64,000 nucleotides of DNA from Gammaproteobacteria bacterium. Its GTDB lineage: Bacteria; Pseudomonadota; Gammaproteobacteria; Steroidobacterales; Steroidobacteraceae. Location of the stretch: assembly GCA_003164785.1 (NCBI GenBank), contig PLUE01000022.1:92590-156589 (forward strand), written 5' to 3'. A program made the position numbers and the translations under genes. Positions 47,861 through 57,185 of the stretch are shown in pieces. How positions within the stretch are numbered: the first letter of the stretch is position 1; each line of letters begins with the position of its first letter. A model generated the notes under the pieces. It was not told where the DNA came from. It saw nothing but the letters and a program-made list of their open reading frames with translations, and did no database searches.

Positions 47861-50412
47861 GCGGGCACGCGCCGGCCCGGGTCGCCCTGACGGTGTGGCG
47901 CGCGCTCCTGCTCGCGCAGCTGCGCGAGCAGCCCGGGCGCCTGTTGGTGACCGTCATCGCCATTGCGCTCGGGGTGGCCCTCGGCACGTCGGTGTATCTC
48001 GTGAATTCGGCTGCGCTGAACGAGTTCGGCCTGGCCACCAAACGACTGGTGGGTGAAGCGGATATCATCGTGCGCGGACCACGCGGGGGCTTCGCGGAAG
48101 ACTTGTACACCACCCTGGCCCGCGATCCCGCCGTGTCCGTCGCGAGTCCCGTGCTCGAGCTCGAGGTCGCATTGCCGGGCAGGCGCGAGACGCTCAAGGT
48201 CTTGGGGCTCGATCCGTTCCGGGCCGCGGCGCTGCAGCCGGCATTGTTCGGCGACATCGCCGGCGGCATCTTCGATCTGTTCAAGGCCGACGGAATTTTC
48301 CTGAGCAGCAGCGCCGCAGAGCAGCTGAACGTGCGGCGCGGCGGCTCCCTGCCCGTCCAGGTCGGCAGCTCGATCAAGCCCTTGCGCGTTCTTGGCATAC
48401 TCTCCGAGACGACCTATCCGCAGGCACTCGGCGTGATGGACATCGCATCGGCGCAATGGTCGCTCGACAAGATCGGGCGGCTGAACCGGATCGATCTGCG
48501 CTTGAACGCAGGCACGTCGGTGCAGACGTATCGCAGCGAATTGGCCCGACGCCTGCCCGCCGGGGTCCTGGCGGTCGCGCCCCAGGTGGAACGTGATCGG
48601 GCGGTCACGGTCACGCGCGCATACCGCGTGAATCTGAACATGCTGGCGCTGGTGGCCTTATGGACCGGCGCATTCCTGGTGTTCTCGACACAGTCGTTGT
48701 CGGTGCTGCGTCGACGGCGCTCACTCGCGCTGCTGCGCGCCCTCGGCGTCACCCGCGCCGAACTGGAGCTCGCGCTGGTCGGCGAAGGCGCCGCGCTCGG
48801 CGTCGTGGGCTCGTTGCTGGGCGTGGGCCTCGGGATTCTGTTCGCCGCGGCGATGCTGCGGGTCCTCACCGGCGATCTCGGCAACGGCCAATTGCGCGTG
48901 ATGGGCGCCTCGCTCAATGCCGCCGCCCTGCCGCTGCTCGCGTTCTTCTTGATCGGCACCGGTGTCGCCAGTGTGGGCGCATGGCTGCCCGCGCGGGGCG
49001 CCGCGCGGCAACCGCCGGCGCGTTCGCTGAAGGGCGGCGACGGCGACTACCGTGTCGTCGCCACGCTGAGCTGGCGCATCGGGGTTGTGCTCCTGGCCGT
49101 GGGAGCGCTGCTTGCGTGGCTGCCCCCCGTGGGCGGCTTGCCGGTGTTCGGCTACGCGTCGATCGGCGCGCTGCTGTTCGGCGCCGTCCTGTTGGTGCCC
49201 GTGTTGACGGTGCGCATTCTCCGGCTGGTGCCGCGCACCAACCGCGTGGTTCTCGACACCGCCGTCGCGCAGCTTCGCGAGAATGTCGGCCTGTCCACCC
49301 TCAGTTTGGCGTCGATCATCGTCAGCTTCAGCCTCATGGTCGCCATGGCCATCATGGTGTACTCGTTCCGCGTGTCGTTCGAGCATTGGCTCGGCAAGTT
49401 GCTGCCCGCCGATCTGCAGTTGCGCGAGCCCCAGGGAAACGATACGGCCTACTGGTCCCCCGAGATCCAGCGCCGACTCGCGGCGGTGCCGGGGATCTCA
49501 CGGTTCGAATTTCGCCACACGCAACCGATCCTGCTCGACGCGGCGCGGCCGGCGGTGACGTTGATCGCGCGCGGCGATGACGCCGCGCAGGCCGCCGGCG
49601 AATTGCCGCTGGTCCGCGGCACAGGCCTCCGGCGCAGGGACGCGGCCGCGGGCGGCGCGAATGTCCCGCCGCCCGCGTGGATCTCCGAGGCGCTCCAGGA
49701 CCTCTACGGCCTCGAGGTGGGAAGCACGATCACCCTGCCGCTGGGTTCGAGGACGCAGCAGTTCACGATAGCGGGAGTGTGGCGCGATTACGCCCGCACC
49801 TTTGGCACGGTGGTCATCAGTTTGCCGGCCTATGTCGCCGCCACCGGCGACCACAGCGCCACCGAGGGCTCGGTATGGCTCGATGGCCGCCGCACGCCCG
49901 CCGCGGTCGAAGCCGCCCTGCGCGCGGTGTTCGCGCGCGGCGACGCGGTCGAAATCATGACGAGCGGCGCCGTTCGCGAGCGCTCGCTGCAGATCTTCGA
50001 TCGCGCCTTCGCCATCACCTACGCACTCGAAGCCATCGCCGTGATCATCGGCCTGACCGGTGTGAGCTTCGCGGCCAGTTCGACCGCCCTCGCGCGCCGC
50101 TCGGAGTTCGGCATGCTGCGTCATCTCGGGATGCTGCGGCGGCAGGTCATCGGGATACTGGCGAGCGAAGGCTTCGTCATGAGCCTCTTTGGGGTTTTCT
50201 ACGGCCTCACGCTGGGCGCGGCTCTGAGCCTCGTGCTGGTCTACGTCATCAATCGTCAATCCTTCAACTGGAGCATCGATCTCGCCGTGCCTGTCTGGGA
50301 ACTCGCGCTGCTCAGCGTGACGCTGGTCGGCGCGGCAGCCATGACGGCCGTGTGGAGCGGCCGTGCCGCCACGAGCCAGGAAGCCGTGTATGCGGTCAGG
50401 GAGGATTGGTGA
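47857..50412 (+). CDS. FtsX-type ABC transporter permease (AttF/AttG-like fusion)
   Basis: The 851-residue membrane protein has two FtsX-type units. The first has an N-terminal helix (LLVTVIAIALGVALGTSVYL), a large periplasmic region and three helices (about residues 260-380). The second has the same layout, with helices at about 410-445, 480-510 and three at the C-terminus (IAVIIGLTGVSFAASSTAL, GFVMSLFGVFYGLTLGAAL). The double unit corresponds to the AttF and AttG permeases joined. Mechanotransmission-type transport of a lipid or lipoprotein across the envelope is expected. The start is GTG 47857, overlapping the ATPase stop. Confidence 0.9.
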   Translation: MSGHAPARVALTVWRALLLAQLREQPGRLLVTVIAIALGVALGTSVYLVNSAALNEFGLATKRLVGEADIIVRGPRGGFAEDLYTTLARDPAVSVASPVLELEVALPGRRETLKVLGLDPFRAAALQPALFGDIAGGIFDLFKADGIFLSSSAAEQLNVRRGGSLPVQVGSSIKPLRVLGILSETTYPQALGVMDIASAQWSLDKIGRLNRIDLRLNAGTSVQTYRSELARRLPAGVLAVAPQVERDRAVTVTRAYRVNLNMLALVALWTGAFLVFSTQSLSVLRRRRSLALLRALGVTRAELELALVGEGAALGVVGSLLGVGLGILFAAAMLRVLTGDLGNGQLRVMGASLNAAALPLLAFFLIGTGVASVGAWLPARGAARQPPARSLKGGDGDYRVVATLSWRIGVVLLAVGALLAWLPPVGGLPVFGYASIGALLFGAVLLVPVLTVRILRLVPRTNRVVLDTAVAQLRENVGLSTLSLASIIVSFSLMVAMAIMVYSFRVSFEHWLGKLLPADLQLREPQGNDTAYWSPEIQRRLAAVPGISRFEFRHTQPILLDAARPAVTLIARGDDAAQAAGELPLVRGTGLRRRDAAAGGANVPPPAWISEALQDLYGLEVGSTITLPLGSRTQQFTIAGVWRDYARTFGTVVISLPAYVAATGDHSATEGSVWLDGRRTPAAVEAALRAVFARGDAVEIMTSGAVRERSLQIFDRAFAITYALEAIAVIIGLTGVSFAASSTALARRSEFGMLRHLGMLRRQVIGILASEGFVMSLFGVFYGLTLGAALSLVLVYVINRQSFNWSIDLAVPVWELALLSVTLVGAAAMTAVWSGRAATSQEAVYAVREDW

Positions 50413-51542
50413 ATCGGCGCTGCGTGGCCGCCTTGGCGGCGGCGCTCTGGGCAGCAGCGGCTATGGCGGCGGCGGCGCCCGCGTCCCCGGCCGCCGCACC
50501 CGAGCCGGCCCGCACCGCATCTGCTGCCGTGGGCGGCGACTATGCGGCGGTGACCCCCGGCAGGCCCATCGACTTCCCGCGCGACGCCGGCAGTCACCCG
50601 GAGTTTCGGATCGAGTGGTGGTATGTCACCGGCTGGTTGACCACGTCGGCGGGCGAATCGCTGGGTTTCCAGGTCACCTTCTTTCGTACCAAGCCGCAGA
50701 TCGATCCCGCGAATCCGAGCGCATTCGCGCCCCGCCAGCTATTGGTCGCGCACTGCGCGATCAGCGACCCGCGACGCGGCCGGCTGTGGCAGGACCAGCG
50801 GATACGCCGCGCGGGACTGGGGCTCGCCGAAGCCCAGGAAGGCGACACGCATGTCTGGATCGACGACTGGAGCCTGCAACATCAAGCTGGCTCGTACCGG
50901 GCTACCATTGCCGCGGAGGATTTCGCGCTGCGTCTGCTGCTCGCCGAGACACAGCCGGCGCTCATCAATGGCAACGCCGGCGTGAGCCGCAAGGGCCCCG
51001 CGCCGGAGTCGGCCAGCTATTACTACAGCCTGCCGCACATGAAGGTCACGGGCAGCATCGCGCGCGCCGGCAAGTCCGACGAGGTCACCGGCGAAGCGTG
51101 GTTCGACCACGAGTGGTCCAGCGAGTACCTCGATGCGGCCGCACGCGGTTGGGATTGGATCGGCATCAATCTCGACGACGGCTCGGCGCTCATGGCATTT
51201 CGCATTCGGGGAGCCGATGGAACGGCCCGTTGGGCCGGCGGCAGCCTGCGCGGCCCGGACGGTCAGGTGCGGATCCTGGATACCGAGCAGGTGAAGTTTC
51301 GCGCCGATCGACGCTGGACCTCGCCGCGCACCGGCATCGAGTATCCGGTTCAATGGCAGGTCACCGCAGGGTCGCGCCAGTTCGAGTTGCTGCCGCTGCT
51401 CGACGATCAGGAAAATGACACCCGGCTGTCGACCGGCGCCATCTACTGGGAGGGTGCGGTGCGCGCCTACGAACACGATCGCATCGCCGGCCGCGGCTAT
51501 CTGGAGCTCACGGGCTACGGCGAGAAACTCATCCTGCGTTGA
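50409..51542 (+). CDS. AttH/carotenoid 1,2-hydratase-like lipocalin-type secreted protein
   Basis: The 377-residue protein starts with a signal peptide rich in Ala (residues 1-25), then a double lipocalin-like domain of the CrtC/AttH family. Family motifs: PEFRIEWWYVTGWL, LGFQVTFFRT, GEAWFDHEWSS and WDWIGINLDDGSALMAFRIR. The ABC context matches AttH of AttEFGH systems; no carotenoid gene is nearby, so hydratase activity is not implied. The start is GTG 50409 within GTGA, with GGGAGGA just ahead. Its TGA abuts the EpsL-like stop (TGATCA). Confidence 0.9.
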   Translation: MNRRCVAALAAALWAAAAMAAAAPASPAAAPEPARTASAAVGGDYAAVTPGRPIDFPRDAGSHPEFRIEWWYVTGWLTTSAGESLGFQVTFFRTKPQIDPANPSAFAPRQLLVAHCAISDPRRGRLWQDQRIRRAGLGLAEAQEGDTHVWIDDWSLQHQAGSYRATIAAEDFALRLLLAETQPALINGNAGVSRKGPAPESASYYYSLPHMKVTGSIARAGKSDEVTGEAWFDHEWSSEYLDAAARGWDWIGINLDDGSALMAFRIRGADGTARWAGGSLRGPDGQVRILDTEQVKFRADRRWTSPRTGIEYPVQWQVTAGSRQFELLPLLDDQENDTRLSTGAIYWEGAVRAYEHDRIAGRGYLELTGYGEKLILR

Positions 51543-52838
51543 TCACCAGAATCGGTACGTGACGCTGCCGCTGACGATGTTGTCGTTGAAGGAGTACACG
51601 TACTGGTTCGATTCGCGCTTCTCGTGCCGATAGAACACGTTCACGATCCAGTTGGAGCGTGGGTAGTAGGCGATCGTCGCCTGACCCACCCCGACCTTGT
51701 CCTGCCGTGCGCCGCCGACGAGGACGGTGTTCGCGGTGGGAATGTAATTCTGGTCTTCGTAGGATGCCAGGATCGTCAGGTTCACTTTCTCGGTCGGCGC
51801 ATAGGTGGGCGCGAGGCTTACGCCCTTGGCGACGAAATAATTGGACTCCGCGTCGACATAGGCGTGCAGCTCGTGCCACACCGACAGCGCGGCCTGGGTC
51901 TTGTCGGTCGCGGAATACTGAAGGGCGACGCGCCAGATCTCGCCGGCATAGGAGCCGACGCCTCCGTCCGGATACTTTCGCTCCAGATACCCGCCATAAC
52001 CGGAAATCGACGTCTTGTCGCTGAAGGCATACTTGCCCACGAAGCGATAGGAACTCTCATCGTAATCGTAGATGACCGCGGTGTCCGACAAGGTTTGATT
52101 GAAGGTGAGGTCCGAATACTGGTATTCGAAAGCGATCGTGTCATTGACGTCGGTGGCGTACTCGATGCCGGTGGTTCCCGCCCGGTCATGGAAATCGTTG
52201 TACTGGTTCAGCTCGGCGCTGTGGTCCGTATAGGACCAGCGAACCTGGCCATAGGCGGCCCAATGAGGTCCGATCTGATAGCGCGCGTAGCCGAGCTCTT
52301 CCACCGACGTCACGAGGTCCTTGCCGGTGAACCGGGTCTGGCTGAAGCTCGCGAGCGACCGATCATAGAGTGTCATGACCTGACCCGACAGATATGGGCC
52401 GAGGCGCCACGCCCAGGTGCCGACTCCGTCCAAGCCGAGGAAATCCAGATTGATGTTGTGATCGAACCGAATCTCGTCCGCCCGCACGTTCAGATCGAAC
52501 TCCTGCCGGTCGATATCCCACTTCCCCTGCCCGCCCAGGGTGGTGGCATTCACGATGTCGGTCTGAGCGGTATTCGGATAGATGGCGCCGGGAACACCCG
52601 CGGTGCCGGGCGGCACGCGAAACAGATTGTCGTCATAGGTGACCTGGTCGGCCACGTAGAACTTGAACGTATTGAAGTCGCCGCCGGGGATTCCGGGCGG
52701 TGCCGGGGCAAAATCGTATGCCATCGCCCTTCCCGCCAACACGATCCCGGCTGCACAGCCGACCAGAGCCAGGTAACGTACGGATCTACCCGCTGAAATC
52801 GCAATGGAACGCTGCAAACTAGCCCCTTGACCCACCAT
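51543..52838 (-). CDS. epsL: EpsL-like outer-membrane beta-barrel of exopolysaccharide biosynthesis
   Basis: The 431-residue protein has a long signal peptide (about residues 1-40, ending AGRAMA) and then alternating aromatic and polar beta strands to a C-terminal VTYRFW, the usual end of an outer-membrane barrel. Features such as VADQVTYDDNLFRVP near the start, repeated GYARYQIGPHWAAYGQVRWSY-type strands and aromatic-rich turns fit the EpsL family of exosortase-linked polysaccharide loci. It may export or anchor the polymer. It is the last gene of the locus, 77 bases after the beta-helix lipoprotein. Confidence 0.82.
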   Translation of the reverse strand: MVGQGASLQRSIAISAGRSVRYLALVGCAAGIVLAGRAMAYDFAPAPPGIPGGDFNTFKFYVADQVTYDDNLFRVPPGTAGVPGAIYPNTAQTDIVNATTLGGQGKWDIDRQEFDLNVRADEIRFDHNINLDFLGLDGVGTWAWRLGPYLSGQVMTLYDRSLASFSQTRFTGKDLVTSVEELGYARYQIGPHWAAYGQVRWSYTDHSAELNQYNDFHDRAGTTGIEYATDVNDTIAFEYQYSDLTFNQTLSDTAVIYDYDESSYRFVGKYAFSDKTSISGYGGYLERKYPDGGVGSYAGEIWRVALQYSATDKTQAALSVWHELHAYVDAESNYFVAKGVSLAPTYAPTEKVNLTILASYEDQNYIPTANTVLVGGARQDKVGVGQATIAYYPRSNWIVNVFYRHEKRESNQYVYSFNDNIVSGSVTYRFW

Positions 52839-52915
52839 CTTTCCGGCATTCTAACCCGCCAAACGCCTTAAGTATCGCCAACCAGTCCCCATTTGGTCGT
52901 GCGTTCGACTGTGAA

Positions 52916-54979
52916 TCACTGAGCGGTGACGTTCACCCCCGCGCTGGCCGTGGTTCCGGCATTCAGGCAGTTCAAGCCGAAGGCATCGCTGCCGGCGGCG
53001 GCGACCTTCATCACCTTCGATCCGCTCGTGCCGACCGATCCCGACCAGGCACCGGTCGCGCTGCAGGAGGTCGCCGCCTTCGAAGACCACGTGAGGGTCG
53101 TCGATGCGCCCGCGCGGATGGCAATCGGCGAGGCCTCCATGATCGAGGTTACCGGACCTTTCAAAAGGAATGAGACCAGCGTGTTCTGCGCCAACATCGA
53201 AAAAGTCAGCGAAATCGTGTTGTTCGACCCCAAAATCGTCGGCAACGGCAGACCCGAACCGGCCCATGAGTGGAACACGACCGAGACGTTGCTGAAGACG
53301 AAGGTGTCGTTCGCCGGGTCGGTCGCGTTGCCCATCGGCCCACGCGTCGTGATCGGCGTGGAATCCGTGAACACGATGTTCTCGAAGGTGATGTGCGAAT
53401 AGCCCCTCTGGGGAAAGCGGATCGCCGCCGGATACACGTTGTTGATGAAGGTCGAATCGAAGGTCGCCTTGACATTGCTCACCGTGAGTCCGTCCGACGG
53501 CAGCACGTCCATGAAGCCATCGGGACGCATACTGGTGTAGGTATCGACCGTGCAATCATTGCAGCCCAACTTCAGCGACAAGGCATAGCCGCTCACGCTG
53601 TCCGAGCCGCCCTTGTCGCGCGCCGTGCCGACCCGGATTCCCTCATCGACGATGTTGCTGAAGTGAACGTTGTTGTTGAACAGCGCCGGATCCGTCGCAT
53701 GCGTGTTCAGGTAGAACAGATGCGGCGGCGGGAACCACTTGCCGATGCCCCCGACGTTGCCGCCGTTCGCATCCTGCAGGTCGCCGTAGCGGTGCGAGGT
53801 GATGTTCTCGAACATCGTGTCCTGCACGCTGCCCTGCCACCCCATCAACACGCCGTCGAGGTCCAGACCCGAGAAGGTCAGCTGATGCGGTACCGCGGCG
53901 TACTGCGCCGTCATCGGCGTCTTGCCCGTCACCGTCTGGTTGTTCTTCCAGTTCGGCGAGGAGGAAATGGCCATCGGAATGAACTCATACCCGCCGGCGC
54001 CCGCCGGCACATACAGCTTCAGCCCCGAGAACACCACGTTGGAGGTGTCACCGGTGATGAAGAACACCGCCGCCGGATTGATGCCGCCGATCCAGATCGA
54101 CTTGACCCACCCCTGGGTCTCGTTGAACGTGATGGAGCGGTTGCTCGCCAGCCAGGGCGTGAGCACCAGATCGTTGAACGCCCCCGCCGGCTGGGTCGAG
54201 CCGGGCGTCGCCACGAATTTGCCGTTCAGCTCGTAGCCGCCGAAGTTCGGGTCAATCGGCACGCTGGAGTCCCATTCGACATTCCAGTTGAGCAGGGAGA
54301 TGTTGTTCGAATTGGCGATGACGAACGCGGGATGGAACATGTTGTCGACGAAGAACTTGCCCGTGCCGCTGAATTCCACCGTGGTGCCGTTGTCGATGAA
54401 AATGCCCTTGTCGATGGCCAGCCCGGAACTCAGATGCACGGGGCAGTCCACCACCAGGGTGAACGCGTTGTTCTTTGCGGCCGCAAAGGCCTTGGTCACG
54501 CCTGCCCACTGGTCCGTGGTGCCGCCGCACGTTACCCACCCGCTGATCGACTTGGTATTCGCGGCGACCGGCGTCGTCGCCTTGACCGCCGCCGTCGCGG
54601 CAGCCGCCGTTGCAGCAGTCGCCGCCGCCGCGGCGGTCACTGCCGCCGTGGTTGCCGCCGCCGTGGTGGTGGCCGCGGTCGCCGCGACCGTCACGCTGGC
54701 CGTGGCCGACGCTGCCATCGCCGGGGTCACCACCGTGCCGACCGTGCTCTTGCTGGCATCGCTCGTGCCGGTGGTGCTGGCCGCTCCCGAACGATCGACG
54801 GTGCCGCTGGCCGTTCCCGTCGTCGCGACGGTCGCGGCCGTCGTGGCGCCGACCGGCGTGCTGCTCACCTGGCTGGACGAGGCATCGCTCGATCCCGTCG
54901 AGCTGCACGCGGCGAGCGGGAGAGCCAGCACCACCGACAAGACAGAGGACGAGCAGGCGCGTCTGACGCGATGGGACAC
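52916..54979 (-). CDS. Putative lipoprotein with Ala/Thr linker and parallel beta-helix domain
   Basis: The 687-residue product starts at GTG 54979, preceded by AGGTGA. This gives a short signal peptide with a lipobox ending in C25 (LPLAAC). An ATG at 55042 would give a 46-residue signal, which is unlikely. Residues about 30-145 are an Ser/Ala/Thr-only linker. The rest has repeated strands (GIFIDNGTTVEFSGTGKFFVDN, AFVIANSNNISLLNWNVEW) typical of right-handed beta-helix enzymes such as GH28 hydrolases and polysaccharide lyases. No catalytic residues can be assigned. Its position in the polysaccharide locus suggests trimming or modifying the polymer. Confidence 0.75.
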   Translation of the reverse strand: MSHRVRRACSSSVLSVVLALPLAACSSTGSSDASSSQVSSTPVGATTAATVATTGTASGTVDRSGAASTTGTSDASKSTVGTVVTPAMAASATASVTVAATAATTTAAATTAAVTAAAAATAATAAAATAAVKATTPVAANTKSISGWVTCGGTTDQWAGVTKAFAAAKNNAFTLVVDCPVHLSSGLAIDKGIFIDNGTTVEFSGTGKFFVDNMFHPAFVIANSNNISLLNWNVEWDSSVPIDPNFGGYELNGKFVATPGSTQPAGAFNDLVLTPWLASNRSITFNETQGWVKSIWIGGINPAAVFFITGDTSNVVFSGLKLYVPAGAGGYEFIPMAISSSPNWKNNQTVTGKTPMTAQYAAVPHQLTFSGLDLDGVLMGWQGSVQDTMFENITSHRYGDLQDANGGNVGGIGKWFPPPHLFYLNTHATDPALFNNNVHFSNIVDEGIRVGTARDKGGSDSVSGYALSLKLGCNDCTVDTYTSMRPDGFMDVLPSDGLTVSNVKATFDSTFINNVYPAAIRFPQRGYSHITFENIVFTDSTPITTRGPMGNATDPANDTFVFSNVSVVFHSWAGSGLPLPTILGSNNTISLTFSMLAQNTLVSFLLKGPVTSIMEASPIAIRAGASTTLTWSSKAATSCSATGAWSGSVGTSGSKVMKVAAAGSDAFGLNCLNAGTTASAGVNVTAQ

Positions 54980-55132
54980 AGCTTCACCTAACGTTGCATG
55001 CGATTGGCGCAGACCATCGTTGAACATCAAACTGCTGGACATCGAGACACCCCATACCCGTCATTGATTCGGACTCGTTGCAATGCGAGATGGAATGTAC
55101 AGGAATCGAGGAGCCCCACAACCTGTGCATGA

Positions 55133-55165
55133 ATTGCGACAAGCATGGCGGCGAAATTTCGCAAT
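55133..55165. promoter_or_regulatory. Nested inverted repeats upstream of the beta-helix lipoprotein gene
   Basis: Arms ATTGCGA (55133-55139) and TCGCAAT (55159-55165) enclose 19 bases; a perfect 12-bp palindrome GCGAAATTTCGC (55151-55162) overlaps the right arm. It lies about 155 bases before the GTG start, in the 272-bp gap between the GT2 and the lipoprotein gene. Candidate operator or RNA hairpin. Confidence 0.35.
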
Positions 55166-55251
55166 GCATCACGTCGGCGGAGCGGAAAATCCGACGCGGC
55201 GCACACTCTGATGGCGTGGCGAGATGCACGTCACACAGTGCGCGGACCGTG

Positions 55252-56070
55252 TTATTCGGTGAGATTCATCTCCCGCACCTTGACCACAATCATATATTCG
55301 TAGATCGCGGATAGAATGGCGTAGGTCAGCCCGGGCCGGCCATCGAGAAAGCCTCGCTTGCCCACGTACAAGATGAGGAACTTCACGACCGGTCGCCACG
55401 GCACGCGATAAAAGAGCTCCTTCTGATGGAACCGCCGCTCGTGAAAATCTCCGGCCGTGAACGCCTTCCGAACCGAGAAGGCCGCATGCTCGCGGCGGTT
55501 CTGCATGATCTGACGGGCTTCCAACGTGCTATAGGAGTTATGCCGCTCGATCCAGTGACTCACGCCCTTGCTGAAGGGAAAGTGATCCAGATAGCCCGGG
55601 CACGAACCCACCGGACCATCGGCCACCGATACCGGATTCACGAGGCGCTCGTAACTCATCTTCTCGGGGCGGAACAGCCGCATGTAGAACGGCGAGGTCT
55701 GCACATGCTTGAGCCACCTGCCCAGGAAGAAGTCGCGGCGTTGAATGCGAAAGGCGACGTTGTCGCCCGCCCCGGCCACCGCCCCTCCAATGGCCTGCGC
55801 CAGTTCCGGCGTCATCCGTTCATCGGCATCGATGTAGAAAACCCACGGATGCTTGAACGGCAGGTTCCGCAAGCCCCAATTCTGATGGGCGGCCCAATTG
55901 TCGAACACGCGCTTCACGACACGGGCGCCGAAACGTTCCGCGATGGCCGGCGTGTCATCGCTGCTGAACGAGTCATATACGATGATGTCATCGCACCAGG
56001 CGACGGATTCGAGGCACGCGGGCAGATCTTTCTGTTCGTTCTTGGTGAGCACGAGGACTGATATCGACAT
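55252..56070 (-). CDS. Family 2 glycosyltransferase
   Basis: The 272-residue cytoplasmic protein starts MSISVLVLTKNEQKDLPACL with the nucleotide-binding YDSFSSDDT loop and the metal-binding VFYIDADERM. RLFRPEKMSYERLVNPV and the C-terminal hydrophobic tail resemble WaaE/KdtX-type transferases of lipopolysaccharide core. The start is ATG 56070 with GGGGAGAA ahead; the frame upstream to 56145 is not convincing. It adds a sugar to the repeat unit of the polysaccharide; donor and linkage are unknown. Last of the cytoplasmic assembly genes. Confidence 0.92.
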   Translation of the reverse strand: MSISVLVLTKNEQKDLPACLESVAWCDDIIVYDSFSSDDTPAIAERFGARVVKRVFDNWAAHQNWGLRNLPFKHPWVFYIDADERMTPELAQAIGGAVAGAGDNVAFRIQRRDFFLGRWLKHVQTSPFYMRLFRPEKMSYERLVNPVSVADGPVGSCPGYLDHFPFSKGVSHWIERHNSYSTLEARQIMQNRREHAAFSVRKAFTAGDFHERRFHQKELFYRVPWRPVVKFLILYVGKRGFLDGRPGLTYAILSAIYEYMIVVKVREMNLTE

Positions 56071-56084
56071 TGTTTCTCCCCGCA

Positions 56085-57185
56085 TCAACGCCCGGCCAGC
56101 GCGTCTCGGTAATGGCTGACGAAGCGTGGCACCGCCACATCCCAATCGTGAATGCTTGCCGCCCGGCGCGCGGCGGCGGACATCGCCCGGGCCTGGTCGG
56201 CGGTCGCGCTCATCAGCGATGCCATGCGGTTCAAATCCGCGGCGCCGCCGTCGAACTGCATCAGCCAGCCGGACTTGCCATGCTCGATGAAAGAGTTCAA
56301 GGGCACCATGTCGCGGCAGACCACGATGAGACCCGCCGCCATGGCCTCGACCACGCTCAGACCGAAACCCTCATGCTCGCTCGCCATCACGTACACGCTG
56401 CGTCGACCGAGCTCGCTGCGCAGCGCCGCAGCATCCAGAAACGGTTCGAACCGGACGGCGCCGCCCAGCTTCAGACGCTCGACCTGCGCCTGCAGTTCCG
56501 GCATGAGCCCATCGAAGTCCTGCCCGCAGACCAACAGATCGACGGGGAACCCACGTCGGCGCGCATCGGCCGCATAATCGATGACCAGGTCGACACGCTT
56601 GTTGCGCGACAATCGACCCCAGTAGATCCATTGGAACAGGTTGTCCTTCTCGCCGGCCACGACGGCGTTGAATTCCTTGACGTGCACGCCATTGCTGCAG
56701 AGGGAAATGCGCTCGGCATACTGCTTGAAATAGTCGTAATCGCCCACGCTGCTCGCGAGCACCCGCGCATAGTGACCCGCCGCGCCGCGCAGCAACGTCT
56801 TTTCATAGACCCGCTTGAACAGATGGCCGCGATTCGTGTGCCAGAAACCACCGTGGGTGCTCAAGACCGCGGGTACGGAGCCGCACGTGTACCGGACATT
56901 CGCGCTGATGGCCAGCAATTGCGGATCATGGACGTGCAGCAGATCGTAGCCGTGCGCCAGCTTGCGCAGGGCGGGCGCCCAGCCCGCCGCCCTGCTGCCA
57001 TACAACGGAATGCGAAACACGTTCACGCCACCGACCGTCTCCTGAATTTCCTTCAATCCGACCGCCACATGCGCCACGTCCATCGCCACGCCATGCTCCT
57101 TAACCCGCAGCGCGAGTTCCAGGACGACCTGCTGCACCCCCCCCAACGAGGGGAAGAACGTCGGTGTGATCGACAGCACCCTCAC
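56085..57185 (-). CDS. GT4 family glycosyltransferase (GT-B fold)
   Basis: The 366-residue protein has the glycine-rich start SITPTFFPSLGGVQQVVLEL, LHVHDPQLLAISANV in the acceptor domain and the EX7E motif in ASEHEGFGLSVVEAMAAG. The start is GTG 57185, overlapping the stop of the acetyltransferase gene in GTGA. One of three GT4 enzymes in the locus; the sugar transferred is unknown. Confidence 0.92.
   Translation of the reverse strand: MRVLSITPTFFPSLGGVQQVVLELALRVKEHGVAMDVAHVAVGLKEIQETVGGVNVFRIPLYGSRAAGWAPALRKLAHGYDLLHVHDPQLLAISANVRYTCGSVPAVLSTHGGFWHTNRGHLFKRVYEKTLLRGAAGHYARVLASSVGDYDYFKQYAERISLCSNGVHVKEFNAVVAGEKDNLFQWIYWGRLSRNKRVDLVIDYAADARRRGFPVDLLVCGQDFDGLMPELQAQVERLKLGGAVRFEPFLDAAALRSELGRRSVYVMASEHEGFGLSVVEAMAAGLIVVCRDMVPLNSFIEHGKSGWLMQFDGGAADLNRMASLMSATADQARAMSAAARRAASIHDWDVAVPRFVSHYRDALAGR

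Noticed and set aside
50409..51542. A true carotenoid 1,2-hydratase
   Set aside because: No carotenoid genes are near, and the coupling to an ABC ATPase and FtsX-type permease fits AttH instead.
53270..54991. Plus-strand frame of 573 codons opposite the beta-helix gene
   Set aside because: Arg/His-rich with no recognisable domain; the minus-strand frame has a lipobox and regular strand repeats.
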